Shown here piece by piece: positions 18,311-30,413 of a stretch of 32,500 bases of DNA. The notes beneath the pieces are model-generated. The model did not search any database and was not told the DNA's origin. It was given only the letters and a program-made list of their open reading frames with translations. Each line of letters begins with the position of its first letter. The stretch's first letter is position 1. The stretch is taken from assembly GCA_016946835.1 (NCBI GenBank), contig JACVTC010000098.1, positions 525,001-557,500 of the forward strand. The letters are read 5' to 3'. This DNA comes from Neocallimastix lanati (nom. inval.) (Eukaryota > Neocallimastigomycota > Neocallimastigomycetes > Neocallimastigales > Neocallimastigaceae). The position numbers and the translations under genes were made by a program.

Positions 18311-18954
18311 TTTATAAATAAATTTATAAATAAAAATGTTTTATGATATTATGAGACCTCATGAAAAAGTTTAAAAAGTATTTTTTTTAGTATAAAGCTT
18401 ATTTTTTTAAATAACAATTGATTTTAATATATAATAATATATGGTAGTTTTAATTTTATTGGTAAATCAATATTAGTAATTAATACTTAAAATAGTCTTT
18501 ATAGTAAAAAAAGAATAATTACCATCAACTTTTTTTTTTTTAAACTTTATAATGTAACTGCATAAATCAATTTTTTTCCATACAAAAATAAGTTTTTATT
18601 TATTTTTTAAAAAATAAATTTAATTAATACTAATATAGAAAGTAATATTGACTATGCTTTGTTGAAATTAATTTAATTGTATGTATAAATATTTCAATTA
18701 GAATATATTGAAATTATATAATATTTCATTCAAATATATAAAATTCTAAATAGAATTATATTATATATATAAATATTAATAATTTACTTATTAGTAGGAT
18801 ATGTTGATCAAAGTAAACAAACAAAAAAAATTAATAATTAATTCTATTATAAATTTATATTTTCTTTATATTATAATATAGAAAAGCAATATAATGGAAT
18901 ATTTTAAATTTATAATATTGTGTAAAATAATATTAAAATAATATTATTTACAAT

Positions 18955-19275
18955 AGAATAATAAATAATAAATAGACAATAATAAATAATAATAAACAAT
19001 GGATAATAATAAATAATAAATAATAAACAATAGAAAATAATAAATAATAAATAATAAATAATAAATAATAAATAATAAATAATAATAAATAATAATAATA
19101 AATAATAATAATAAATAATAATAAATAATAAATAATAAATAATAAATAATAAAAAGTAAACTATGAATAATTAATACTAATACTAATACTAATAATACTA
19201 ATACTAATACTAATAAATACTAATACTAATACTAATAATAATAAATGATAATAAATAATAAATTATAAATAATAA
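18955..19275. repeat. AATAAT / AATACT repeat tract
   Basis: AATAAATAAT repeats followed by a stretch of ACTAAT/TACTAA units around 19173-19235, then AATAAT again. A compound microsatellite. Confidence 0.8.
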
Positions 19276-19579
19276 AATGTCAAAAATAAAAAGTTATACA
19301 TAATTAAAAATATAAATAATAAATAATAAGAAAAATAAAATAAGGAATTAATGATAATAGTCATTAGTTATAAATGTAATTTACTCAATTAATACAATTT
19401 AAGCATTGCTAAAAAAAAAAAATCAAACTTAATGTAAATACTTTTTATAATTTTATAAAATCTTTTTTTTTATTGTTATTGATATAATATTTATAAAATT
19501 TTGATTTTAATATAATATTATTAATAATATAGAAATAATAATAGATTATTTTTCGAAATTTATATATATATATAGTGTA

Positions 19580-20400
19580 TATTTTAGGTTGGTATCATTT
19601 AAAATGATTGGAACAAAATGTGTATCATTAAAAACTTTAGTAGATAATAATTGATGTATAATATATTATGTAAACTGTATTTATATTTTTTAGAAGATGT
19701 GAATGGGATGTTATAAGTGAATATGAGATTAATGAAGCAATAGTAGTACTATTAAACCTAACATGAAATAGGTTTAGGTAATGACTAATTTAATAATGTA
19801 ATCATAATACAAATCTTCGTGATAAAGGATATAATAAATTAATAAATATAATCATGAATTATATACAAATAGATGAAGTTTATCCATCTAAATCTTAATA
19901 AATTATAAATCAATTTTTATTAATTACTAATAAATTTAAATGGCAAGAATAATATAATTATCTATAAATGTAATAAATTTTAATACTCCAAGGTTATAAT
20001 ATATCAAGTAAATTGATATATAACTTATTTAAGCCATACATTATGAGAGTTATTTTAGATCCATCCAATGTAATAATATTAAATATACTGTTCTAATATT
20101 TGAATATGAGATTAATGTAATAAATATTCAATTTAGAATAATTTAAGTGAAAGTAAGTCTTTATCATAAAATATATAAAGTTGATATAATTATAAAACCC
20201 TAAATTCTTGACTCTTAACAATAATAAATTTGAATGAAATGTAGTATTAATAATTTTTTTTTATAGCAATGCAAATATGAATGTCATAATAAATTATATG
20301 TATATAAAAAAAAACTCTAATAATTATTTATTCAACATTAAAAAGATAAAATTAGGTTATATTAAAATTATTTTAGAACCAATAATCATGAAGGGAATAA
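19580..20400 (+). pseudogene. Possible decayed coding segment, family unknown
   Basis: This stretch has less simple sequence than its neighbours. One forward frame (codons in phase with 19692) is open for 24 codons at 19692-19763 and for 39 codons at 19977-20093, with TAA/TGA stops between. The later part contains KPYIMRVILDPSNVIILNI. A similar phrase, GYIKIILEPIIMKGIK, appears further on (about 20350-20400). Stops are mostly TAA, as expected from A/T-drift of dead coding DNA. No family is recognised, and chance cannot be excluded at this base composition. Confidence 0.25.
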
Positions 20401-20481
20401 AAGTAAAAAAAAAAAAAAAAAATTTTTTTATTTCATTATTCATTTAAACTTTATTTTATATTAATTTTTATGAGAAAATAA

Positions 20482-20514
<33 letters not shown>

Positions 20515-20636
20515 TAAATTAAAAATATGTATTTAGTATATATTTGGTCTTATTGAATACAAAAAATTTTAAAAAATTTTATTCATTAATAATACTTATC
20601 AAAATACAAATAAATAAATAAATCAAATTTTTTTTT

Positions 20637-20687
<51 letters not shown>

Positions 20688-23191
20688 GTTCATTTATTTG
20701 AATGCAGTTAATTATTAGTAATTAATACACTTTCTATATTTGTTCATGAATTTATTGTTTTTGTTATTGCTATTATTAAATATAAAATAAGAGCAATGAA
20801 ATTTAATATACTAAGAAGTTTTTTTTTTGTTAAATATTTATTAATTGATTATATTATAAATAGATAATAAAACCTTTTTTTAATATATATATATATATTT
20901 TTTTTTACTTTTTTATAATAAATTAACAAAGTAAAAAAAAAAAAGTATAGATTGTGTATAAATATATGAAATAATGATAACAAAAACAAGAATTTTTTTT
21001 ATTTGCTAAAATTAAATACAATAGCAACAATAATAAAATGGGTATTCAAATATTTTTATTAGATAATTTATTATAATATTTTATTTTATTTATATCTTAT
21101 TATAATTTATCATGAAATGAAATATTTATGATAATACTAAAGTTTTTATATAAATTTTGAAAAATTATAATAGAATTATATATAAATTTTAGTTATTAAT
21201 AATATTTATTTTAACAGTATTTTTTTTTTTTTTTTTTTTTTTTTTGGCTAATATTAATAAAATTGGTGTGAATTTATAGTGAAGGTTTTGCCATTTAAAG
21301 AAGATATAAAGATCTTTTTGGTAAAAAAAAAAAAAAATTATCATTACACTCCTTTTAATAATTTTTAATTTTTTTTTTTTTTGTAAAATTGTCATAATAA
21401 GACTAACAATTAAACAATAATATTTGGTTTAATAAATATAATTTATTTTATAACTTTTCCATGGTATCTTTTTTTTATTTTTTTTTTATTTTTTTTATTT
21501 TATTTATATAAATATATATATTTTTTCAGTTTATATAAAAAGTAATTAATATTTAAATATTAATATAATAAAAAAGAAATAAAGCATAGCTATGAAGGTA
21601 ATGTTTAATTTTTCAATAAAGTAAATGGTCATCATTCTTATAGAATTGCTTGTATTTTCAATATTAAAATATATAAAAATTTTTATTTTCTAATGCCTTA
21701 GCTTTAATTTTTAAAATGATAAAATTTAATAATTAATATATATATAAATATTTTTTTTTTATTAATGCCAATAATACTATATATATGATGATATGATTGA
21801 AATTATAATATAGTATTTAATAATATATAACAATACATAATAATATATGAATATAATTATAATATATTATATAATAAATATAAAAAATATTAAATAACCA
21901 ACAATATTAAATAGTATATTTAATAGATTATTTAATTACTTATATTAATTCAATTAAGATTCAATATACATATTCATATAATTAATATGCATGCTTAAAT
22001 TAATACTTAACATTGAAATGTATAAACTACAAAAAATATATATAAAAATATACTATAATTTTATTTGTTCAGGTGCTAAAAATATTTAAAAAAAAAAGGA
22101 AATATACTTACATAGTTTAATTAATATTTAACTAATAATAATAAAAATAATTCATTTCTGTTATAATTATTATTATTATTATTATTAATTTTGGAAAAGA
22201 AATCATAAATAAATAAATTAATAAAAAATAAATATAAACAATAATTATCATAATAACAATAATAATAATAAAAAAAAAAAAAAAAAACTATATTTTTTAT
22301 GGTTATTCCATATATATAAATTATTTTATATAAACTTTATTCATTTTAAAATTTATATACATTTTCTTTTTATTATTATTATTTTTTTTAAATAATGTTT
22401 AATAAAATTTTAATAGCTTTAATTTTATATTTAAAAATTCTGTAGAAAGAAAAAGTTGATATAAAAATTTTATTAGTTTCAATATAAGCGTTTCTTTTTT
22501 TATATATTTTAAGAAAAACCTTTTGTAATTGCTAATATGAATGCTTTAAAACAATATCGTGTATATTAAGTATTATAATTAATTTTAATTATTTTATTTT
22601 TATTTCAAATATTAAAATCATAATTTTTTAATTAACATTAGATATACTTTTTTTTTTTTAATAACTTTTTTTAATTAATAATAAATAAATTATAAAGTTT
22701 AATATTATCAATAATAAATAATTAAAAAGAGATAATTGAAAAAAAGAAAATATTATAGTAGTTTTATATAACTCTGATATTATGGTGATTATTTTAAAAA
22801 CGTTCCATATAATAATTAAAGCTTAACATAAAGTTTATTTTTAATAAAATTATGTCAATTTTTTTATTTTTTAAAAATTATTAGTGTCATTTTTTTTTAA
22901 AATTTGTGTAACACTAATTTATTAAATATATTAATAAAGTATTTATATTGAATATATAGAAATAATTAAAATTTGTACATAATTATATATATTAAAATAT
23001 AATGTACATTTTTATTAAAAAAAAAAGGTTTTAAACCTATAATTTTTAATGTAAAATTGGCATAAAAGTATTAATTTTTACAAAAAAAAAAAAAAAAAAA
23101 ATGAAATAAATTAAAAAATAGAAAAAAAAGAAAAAAAAAAAGGAGATTTTTCCTTAGAATTTTAATATTTTAATTATATTACTAAAATATG

Positions 23192-23225
<34 letters not shown>

Positions 23226-23515
23226 TTATTTTCGGGGACATGAATTAATTATTATTGCTATCATTAATAAAAATTATTAATATACTTTTTTTTTTCTTTT
23301 TTGTTCTTTTATTATTTATATAATAATTATAAGAAATAATAGATATAATATAACATTACCAAACAAAATATTATCTTTAATGCTTTAATATATCTTCTTG
23401 ATATTTGAAACCCGAGTCATGTATAAAAAAGAAATTAGGAATGTTAAATAATTAATAGAATTTGAATGATCATTATTAATTTTTTTTATTATTAGAATAT
23501 ACCAAGACTTGGAGA
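20401..23515. other. Intergenic A/T-rich stretch, nothing recognised
   Basis: Contains a poly(T) run of more than 40 nt near 20639-20682, further poly(T) at 21221-21245, and A/T low complexity. No gene or RNA seen. Confidence 0.4.
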
Positions 23516-24020
23516 ATAATTCATAATTAATAATTAATTCCTAATAAATAATAATTAAATAAATAATTGAATAATAAATAATAAATGAATAAATGATAAA
23601 TAAGTAATTAATAATAAATGTTAAATAAATGATAATAAATGATATATATAAATAATTAAAAATATATGATAAATAAATAATAATAAATGATAAATATTAT
23701 TTATTATTATAAATTAAATAATAAAAAAAAGTAAATGATATATATATAAATAATAAATAAATAAATAAATAATAATTGATAATTAATTATTAATAATTGA
23801 AAAAATTAATACTAATAATAAAATATAATAAATAATAATTAAAAAATAAGTAATAATTGAAAAAAAAATTAATAATAATAAATAAATAATTAAAAAAAAT
23901 AATAAATAATAAATAAATAATTAAAAAAAATAATAAATAATAAATAAATAATTAAAAAAAATAATAAATAATTAAAAAAAAAAATAATTACTAAAGAATG
24001 AATAATGGATAATTAATAAA
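23516..24020. repeat. AATAAATAA / ATAATTAAAAAA repeat tract
   Basis: Interrupted AATAAAT repeats. Within it a unit AATAATAAATAAATAATTAAAAAA occurs three times in tandem at about 23880-23970, showing local slippage. Confidence 0.75.
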
Positions 24021-24236
24021 TGAATATATATATAATAAATAATGATTTAAATAAATATATATTGACAGTAATAACTAGTATATGAATAATATATAATATT
24101 AATAAAATGATTTATTTCTATTTAAAAATTTTTAATGAAGTTTATCCACCAATCTAAACTTCAACGTATAAAAAAATCTCTGAAACACTATAATTATTAA
24201 TTAGGAGTGACCTTAATAATTAAAAATGTGATTTCT

Positions 24237-24280
<44 letters not shown>

Positions 24281-26285
24281 TATATTTTATTGTTAATTTC
24301 TTTTATTTTTTTTTATATATTATAACTACTCTTTTTTTTTTTTTATTTTGTTTAATTAAAATTATAATCCTAACAATAATACATTGTACATTATAATTAA
24401 ATTTCTTAATTATTCTATAATGTAAATGATTACTAAAAAATATCATGATTTTTTTTTTTTTTATTTTTTATTTTTATTTTTATTTTTTTTTAATTTTTAT
24501 TTTTTTTAATTTTATACATTGGTTAGATTTGAGTTTTATAATTTAACTTGTTTATGTTTTTTATATATAAAGTTAAGATGGAGTAGTAATTTATATATAT
24601 TATGAGGTAAAGTCTCCATTTTTAAAAAGAAAAGAAATTACTTATATATTATATTAATAAGTTCATATTTATGTATTATTGTGAAATATATATTATATAA
24701 AATCTATTACAATATACATTTTTTTTATTTTAATTATTAAAATTTTAAAACTTTAATGATTTATTATAAATTTTGATTTAGTCTATTGTAGTATATAATT
24801 TTTATGTATTATATTTTTACCATTCAATATATTTTAATATATATTCTATATATAAATTTATTTATTTATTTGAAAATTATTATATCTATAATATATCTAT
24901 AATAAATAAAATATAATGTATTAATATATATTTAATAATTTATAATTAATTTGTAATTTGTATTAAAAATGTAATGAATGGATATTAATAATTTACATAA
25001 ATTAAATTGAATGCTATTAAAAATTTTATATCCATTTTATATTCTAGTACATACCTATATTATATAAGATATATAATATAGATATATACCATATTACATT
25101 GTATTTAAATATCAAAACTTATAAGTTAATTAATATTTTATTTTATATTATAAGCTTATTATTCTTTTTTATCATCAGTTTTGATTTGTTTTTGAGTTTT
25201 TTATGAATATCCAGTTATAGTTATATTGGTTTTTTTAATGTAACACAACTCTATATTTTTTAATATGAAAATTTCTATTAATAGTTATATTAAATTAATT
25301 TAATGTTACACTAATTTAATTATAAAAATAAATTACCAATCCTTTCATATTTAATATTATTGATAAATTTAGAAAATTAAGACATTTATATTTCATTTAT
25401 ATTTCATTTGGTTTACTATATATATTCCAATATATTAATATTTTAATTATATATTTTTTTGTCTCTTAGACATAATTTTAAATTTAAATTATTTTTAGAA
25501 ATGGACAAAAATTTATGAGATAATTATCTCAAAGATAATAACTTCTATTTTATTTTTTTTCTTTTACTCTTTTAATTACTTTTATATATTCATTGTTTTT
25601 TTTTTTTTTTAAATATAGATTAAAATTTATTTTAATTTTGTTTTAATTAAAGTTTGAAAGAGGGATCTTTTTAAGAAATAAAAAAAATATATATATAATT
25701 TAAACTTAAAATAAAATAAAATGTTTCAAGTGATGGATATAGTTCACATGATATGAAAACTACACTCTTTTTTTTTTTTTTATTTATTAAAAATATTTAA
25801 ATGATATAAAATAATTTGAAAGTAATAAAATTTAGAATTATAAATGTTATTAAAACAAAATAAAAATTTTAAAATAATTTTGAAAGGTATGATGATGTAT
25901 CACGCGTTGTAAATTCCTATTCTTTTTTTTTTTTTTTTTTTTTTTTAATGTAATATGAATTAATAGTAATAATTAAAAAAAATATCTAAAATTATAATAA
26001 TACTTCATAATTTAATTTGAGATAAATTTTTTTACAAGACATTAATTCCTAGTTTTTTCTATCTACATATTTCAGAGGTTATATTATAAAAATTTATTAC
26101 TTTAATTATTATTATTTTAATTTATTACAGTGTTTAAATAATAAAGCTTTATTGAACTTTTTTCTTTTTTTTTAAAAAAAAATAATTATAAAATTTGATG
26201 GTATGCCGCCTACTTAAATTTTTTTTTATCAAAATAGAAAAATTAATAAAATTAATCATAACATTAAAATAAAAATCATAAAAGG
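24021..26285. other. Intergenic A/T-rich stretch
   Basis: Includes 40 T in a row (about 24238-24278). ATGAAGTTTATCCACCAATCTAAAC at about 24136 resembles ATGAAGTTTATCCATCTAAATC at about 19873, a possible second fragment of the same decayed sequence. A TGTAACAC motif and its mirror lie at 25237 and 25302. No gene seen. Confidence 0.4.
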
Positions 26286-26525
26286 GAAGCATTGAATAAA
26301 TTTATGATTATAATTAAAGATAAAAAATTGTTTTTAATACGTCCTTTCAAAAGAGAAAAATTAATTATATTAAAATATAAAAATAAAGTATTGTTTAATT
26401 TTATAATTATAATTAAAGAATTAAATTGTTTTAATACGTCCTTTCAAAATAGAATAAATAATTATATTAAAATAAAACTTATAAGAAGGAAACACTTTAT
26501 AAATTTTATAATTATAATTAAATAA
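26286..26525 (+). repeat. Irregular tandem repeat, period about 97-105 bp
   Basis: ATTATAATTAAA recurs at about 26308, 26405 and 26509, and TACGTCCTTTCAAA at 26338 and 26435. There are two full units and one partial. A 77-codon open frame across it (26292-26525) mirrors the repeat at protein level (FIIIIK, SFQN/PFKR). The units differ in length by non-multiples of three, so I treat it as a repeat and not a gene. Confidence 0.7.
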
Positions 26526-27199
26526 TAAGATTGTTTTAATTATGAATTAAATTTAAATTTAATATAATGATTACCAATTATGGATAAGATAAATTTTTTA
26601 TAATTTTGATTTTGATTTTTTAACACTGTGAAAGATAATAATTGTAAAAGATTATATTTTAATAAAAAAAAAAAAAAAAATAAAAATATTAACCATTTTA
26701 AAATCATTTTAAAATTATTATAATTATTATTATTTTTTCAAGGAATATCTATTACTTTATACTTTATTTCAATAATCTTATACATTTTTTTTTATTTATT
26801 TTAAATTTTAAAATATACATTTTCATTTTCATTATCGTTTTTTTTACTTTCATTATATTTTACCATATCATTTTAACTTTTTTTTTTTTTTTTTTTTTTT
26901 TATGAAATATTATTCTTACTAATTATAGTTTTAATATAATATTTTTATTTTTATTATTATTATTATTATTTTTTTTTTGTTCATATGAAGTCATAATTTT
27001 AATTATAATTTTAATACTAACAAATTTTGTCTTCAAACCTCTATTATTTAATATGATTTTTAAACAAATGCTTTTTATTTTTACTTTTATTTTAATATAT
27101 AACAGATATTTGATATACATTATATATATTAAAGGTAATAAAGATAAAAAAAAAAAAAAAAAAAAAAAGGATTTAATATATATGTATTTTTTTTTATTT

Positions 27200-27325
27200 G
27201 CTGATATTAATACTTTTTCTTAACATTATTTGATATACTTTAATAAAACTAATGAAAATAAAGCTGATATTAATCTTTTTCCTAAAGTTATTTGGTATAT
27301 TTTAATAAAATTAATGAAAATGAAG
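27200..27325 (+). repeat. 63-bp tandem duplication
   Basis: Two units starting GCTGATATTAAT (27200 and 27263), diverged by several substitutions. It is older than the exact duplications elsewhere in the window. Confidence 0.85.
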
Positions 27326-27389
27326 AACTAAATTTAATATTAATATATTAATATCTCTGAAAATAATAATATATAATTTTTAATAACAT

Positions 27390-27467
27390 ATTTAATGGAA
27401 GATCAACATTAAAAAGTTTATCAATATTATATTTTTAATTTTTTTTAATGTTAATCTTCCATTAAAT
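27390..27467. repeat. Strong hairpin: 26-bp arms, 26-nt loop
   Basis: The left arm 27390-27415 begins ATTTAATGGAAGAT. The right arm 27442-27467 is its reverse complement with one mismatch. This is the best short hairpin in the intergenic region. There is no associated gene, so it could be a tiny foldback or a palindromic insertion. Confidence 0.85.
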
Positions 27468-29306
27468 ATTATATTGAAGATTATATTTCAGCCAAGAAGG
27501 ATAGATGATATTAATATATAAAAATTATTAAATTATTGTCTATAGGTTATCTGTTAATATATATATATATATATTGTATATTAATAGTATTAAACCATTT
27601 CAACCATTTTAATGTTATTATTGATAAGTAATAATATAAAAAAAAATTAAAAAAAAAAGATAAAAAAAAGGATTTATTGAAATATTGTGAAAAATGAAAA
27701 AAAAATATATATATTCATATTCTTAATAAATATTATTGTATATTATATATTATTTTTTTTTATCTTTATCATAATTTTTAATATAATAAATATAAAATAA
27801 ATATTAAAAATAAAAAGATAATATTAATTTTCAATGTAATAAAAATTTATATAATAAATATTAGAATATAATATTAATATTTATTAATAGTAATACTTAT
27901 TTATTATAATTAATGATTTTCAAATAAATAATAGTATTAATAAAATGAGAAATAATAATAATAATAATAAATAATAAATAATAAATAATAAATAATAAAT
28001 AATAAATAATAAATAATAAATAATAAATAATAATATTATAATAATAAGTAATATTTTTTATTTATATTAATTTAATAATAAACTATTAAATATTATTCAA
28101 AAAGAATTATTTTATACCATTTTATTAATATTAAAATATTAATAATAATAATGAAAATTGGGAAGTAACTTTTAAATATATAAAAGAAATTTTGAAAACT
28201 TAATGTAGTACATTAATATATAAACTATATTAATAATAATATATGAATTAATATTTTGTTTTATAATATTAATACTTTTCTTCTATTTTTTCTATTTATT
28301 ACATAAAATTTAATATTTCAATGAATATTGAAATATATTATATATTTAATAACAGAATAAAAGTATTTTTTATTATTTATATATATTTTTTATAAATATT
28401 TATTTTTTGATAATTAAGTGTAACATTAAAATAAAATTAATTAAAATTATAACACAAAACTATATGTATATATTGTATAAAGGAATTAGCTATAAGAAAA
28501 TATAAAGTTTCATTTTGAACCATTATTATTATTTTTAATATAGCTATTAATAGTAACTTAAAACAGGTAAATATATATATATTATTTTTCTATATGATAT
28601 TTATCATGATATATTGAATATATATATGTTTCTATATAACATATGTAGTTTAATATAAAAATCAATTAATTAATATTTCATATAATATATTAAAAAATTA
28701 TTGTTTTTTTTTTTTTTTTATTCTTTCTTTTTTTTTTTATAATTTCTATTAAATAAAAATTTTATTAAATCGATAATATATATCAATATATTATATATAT
28801 ATTGAAGAGATTTAAATAATAAAATTTATATATTTCAAATAGAAATTTAATTAATTAATAAAATTAATAATAATTAGAATAATTTATATTAATATTATTG
28901 AAAAAATTAATATTACACTAAAATTATTGATAATTAATTTTATTTATTAATAATAATGAAAGCTTATTATTTTTAAAAATTTAATATTTTGAAAGAAAGA
29001 AAAAAAAATATATATCTATATAATTTTGAAAAAAGTATAAAAGAATAAATTTTTTCTTTAAAAAAAATTTTTAAAATCACTTTTAAGTAATTATTTAGAA
29101 TTAGTATATTTTATAAATAATTTTGTGTAAATAAGTAAAAAAAAAAATATAGTGTTAAAAAATTTATAAAATATAAAAAAAGTGAAAAATAATTTCTATA
29201 CGCAAAAAATTTTGTTAAATAATAAATAACATTTAAAAATACTATTTTTAGTAACATTCTGTATTATAAATATAAAATTTTTTTTTATTAGTTTTATTAA
29301 ATCAAA
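27468..29306. other. Upstream region of the PH-domain gene
   Basis: A/T-rich with an AATAAATAAT array at about 27951-28033 and poly(T) runs. The last 40 nt before the gene read TTTTTTTATTAG then TTTTATTAAATCAAAATG. The first part fits an acceptor, so a 5' UTR intron is possible. No clear promoter element is distinguishable. Confidence 0.4.
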
Positions 29307-30413
29307 ATGATTAGTGCAATGAAAGATAGTTCAATTAAAAGAAACAGAAAGAAGTCTTTCAGAGTAACTTTTGCTCCAGGAACTAAGACTGAAGAAGAAC
29401 AAATTAATAATTTTGTTAAAGCAGTCGAAAATAATGGTCCTGGTATTGATGACTTAAGTAAAATGATTAAAAGTTTACCAAATAAAAAGTCATCGAAGTC
29501 AGCTTCTACTGAAAAACGTAAAGATCAAGAAGCTGAATCTATAACAAATATGATTTTCCAATTAAGAAAAACTTTAGATAACATGCTTGAAAAAGAATGT
29601 AATGATTCAATTAATGAATCAGTTAAGGTTGAAAGTGAAAGACGTCCAAGTAATTCAAGTATTACTTCTGTTGATTCTGCCATTGGAGATTGTAGTAAGA
29701 GTAACGAATACTACAATCAATTAAAAGCTAAAGATGAAGCCAAAATTTCTAAAATTGATGATATAGAAATTGTAAATAATGATACCTCATCTATGTCATC
29801 TCCAAATACTCGTAAGAAGGTTTCTGATTTACTTATGGAATTAGATAACTGCATTGAAGGATTAAGGGAAGAAGATACTATTTTAGAAGAAGATTCTACA
29901 TCTCAAGACAATAGTCTTTGTGTTAAGGATATTTTTGCTTCTGGAATTTTAATAGCTTCATTTGTTCAAACAAAAACCGAAACTACTCCATTGGAACAAC
30001 AATACGCTGTTTTAACTGACGATACTATTTATATTTTTGAATCAAACAAATCTAAATCTCCATTGAAGTTTACTTTTTCAATTGAAAATTGTAATAATAT
30101 CAAGAAGTCTATATATATAACGAATGCCATTGAACTTAATGGTGAATACAAGAACGTTTCAAATGAAAATGTCGCTAAAAGTTTATCATTAGCTTTCTCT
30201 TCAGAAGAAGAATGTAGTATCTGGATAAAATTATTATTAGATATTAATAAATCTTCTTTTTCTCCATCTAGACCATATCCAAAGAGAACCGTTTCATTAA
30301 AATCCAATGTAAATAACAATTATTACAATGAAATGTCTACTGATTATTATAATCCAAGACAAACAATCTTATCCGCATTATGTGTATTAGAAGGCATTGA
30401 AAAATCTCTTTAA
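29307..30413 (+). CDS. PH-like domain protein with RVTF motif, 368 aa, family unknown
   Basis: A single-exon gene with balanced codons, visibly less A/T-rich than its surroundings, ending in TAA. Residues 1-25 are basic and contain RVTF (19-22), which fits the RVxF docking motif for protein phosphatase 1. Two acidic amphipathic helices, about 79-98 (ITNMIFQLRKTLDNMLEKE) and 172-190 (VSDLLMELDNCIEGLREED), resemble each other. A Ser-rich linker lies between. Residues about 208-314 fit a pleckstrin-homology fold: a beta-strand series ending in an alpha helix with the conserved Trp (W306, EECSIWIKLL). PH domains bind phosphoinositides or proteins, so a cortical or membrane adaptor role is plausible but inferred. 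There is no signal peptide or membrane segment. The first ATG is used (AAAATG context); Met5 is an alternative. A 96-codon frame on the opposite strand is a shadow. Confidence 0.85.
   Translation: MISAMKDSSIKRNRKKSFRVTFAPGTKTEEEQINNFVKAVENNGPGIDDLSKMIKSLPNKKSSKSASTEKRKDQEAESITNMIFQLRKTLDNMLEKECNDSINESVKVESERRPSNSSITSVDSAIGDCSKSNEYYNQLKAKDEAKISKIDDIEIVNNDTSSMSSPNTRKKVSDLLMELDNCIEGLREEDTILEEDSTSQDNSLCVKDIFASGILIASFVQTKTETTPLEQQYAVLTDDTIYIFESNKSKSPLKFTFSIENCNNIKKSIYITNAIELNGEYKNVSNENVAKSLSLAFSSEEECSIWIKLLLDINKSSFSPSRPYPKRTVSLKSNVNNNYYNEMSTDYYNPRQTILSALCVLEGIEKSL

Noticed and set aside
21189-21395. 68-codon minus-strand frame
   Set aside because: Poly-Lys and poly-Phe from A/T homopolymers; no supporting motif or splice pattern.
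26292-26525. 77-codon frame with repeated FIIIIK
   Set aside because: It coincides with a tandem repeat whose unit lengths are not multiples of three; only Lys/Ile/Asn/Phe-rich content.
30029-30319. 96-codon minus-strand frame
   Set aside because: It lies opposite the PH-domain gene, whose forward frame has the domain pattern and balanced codons.
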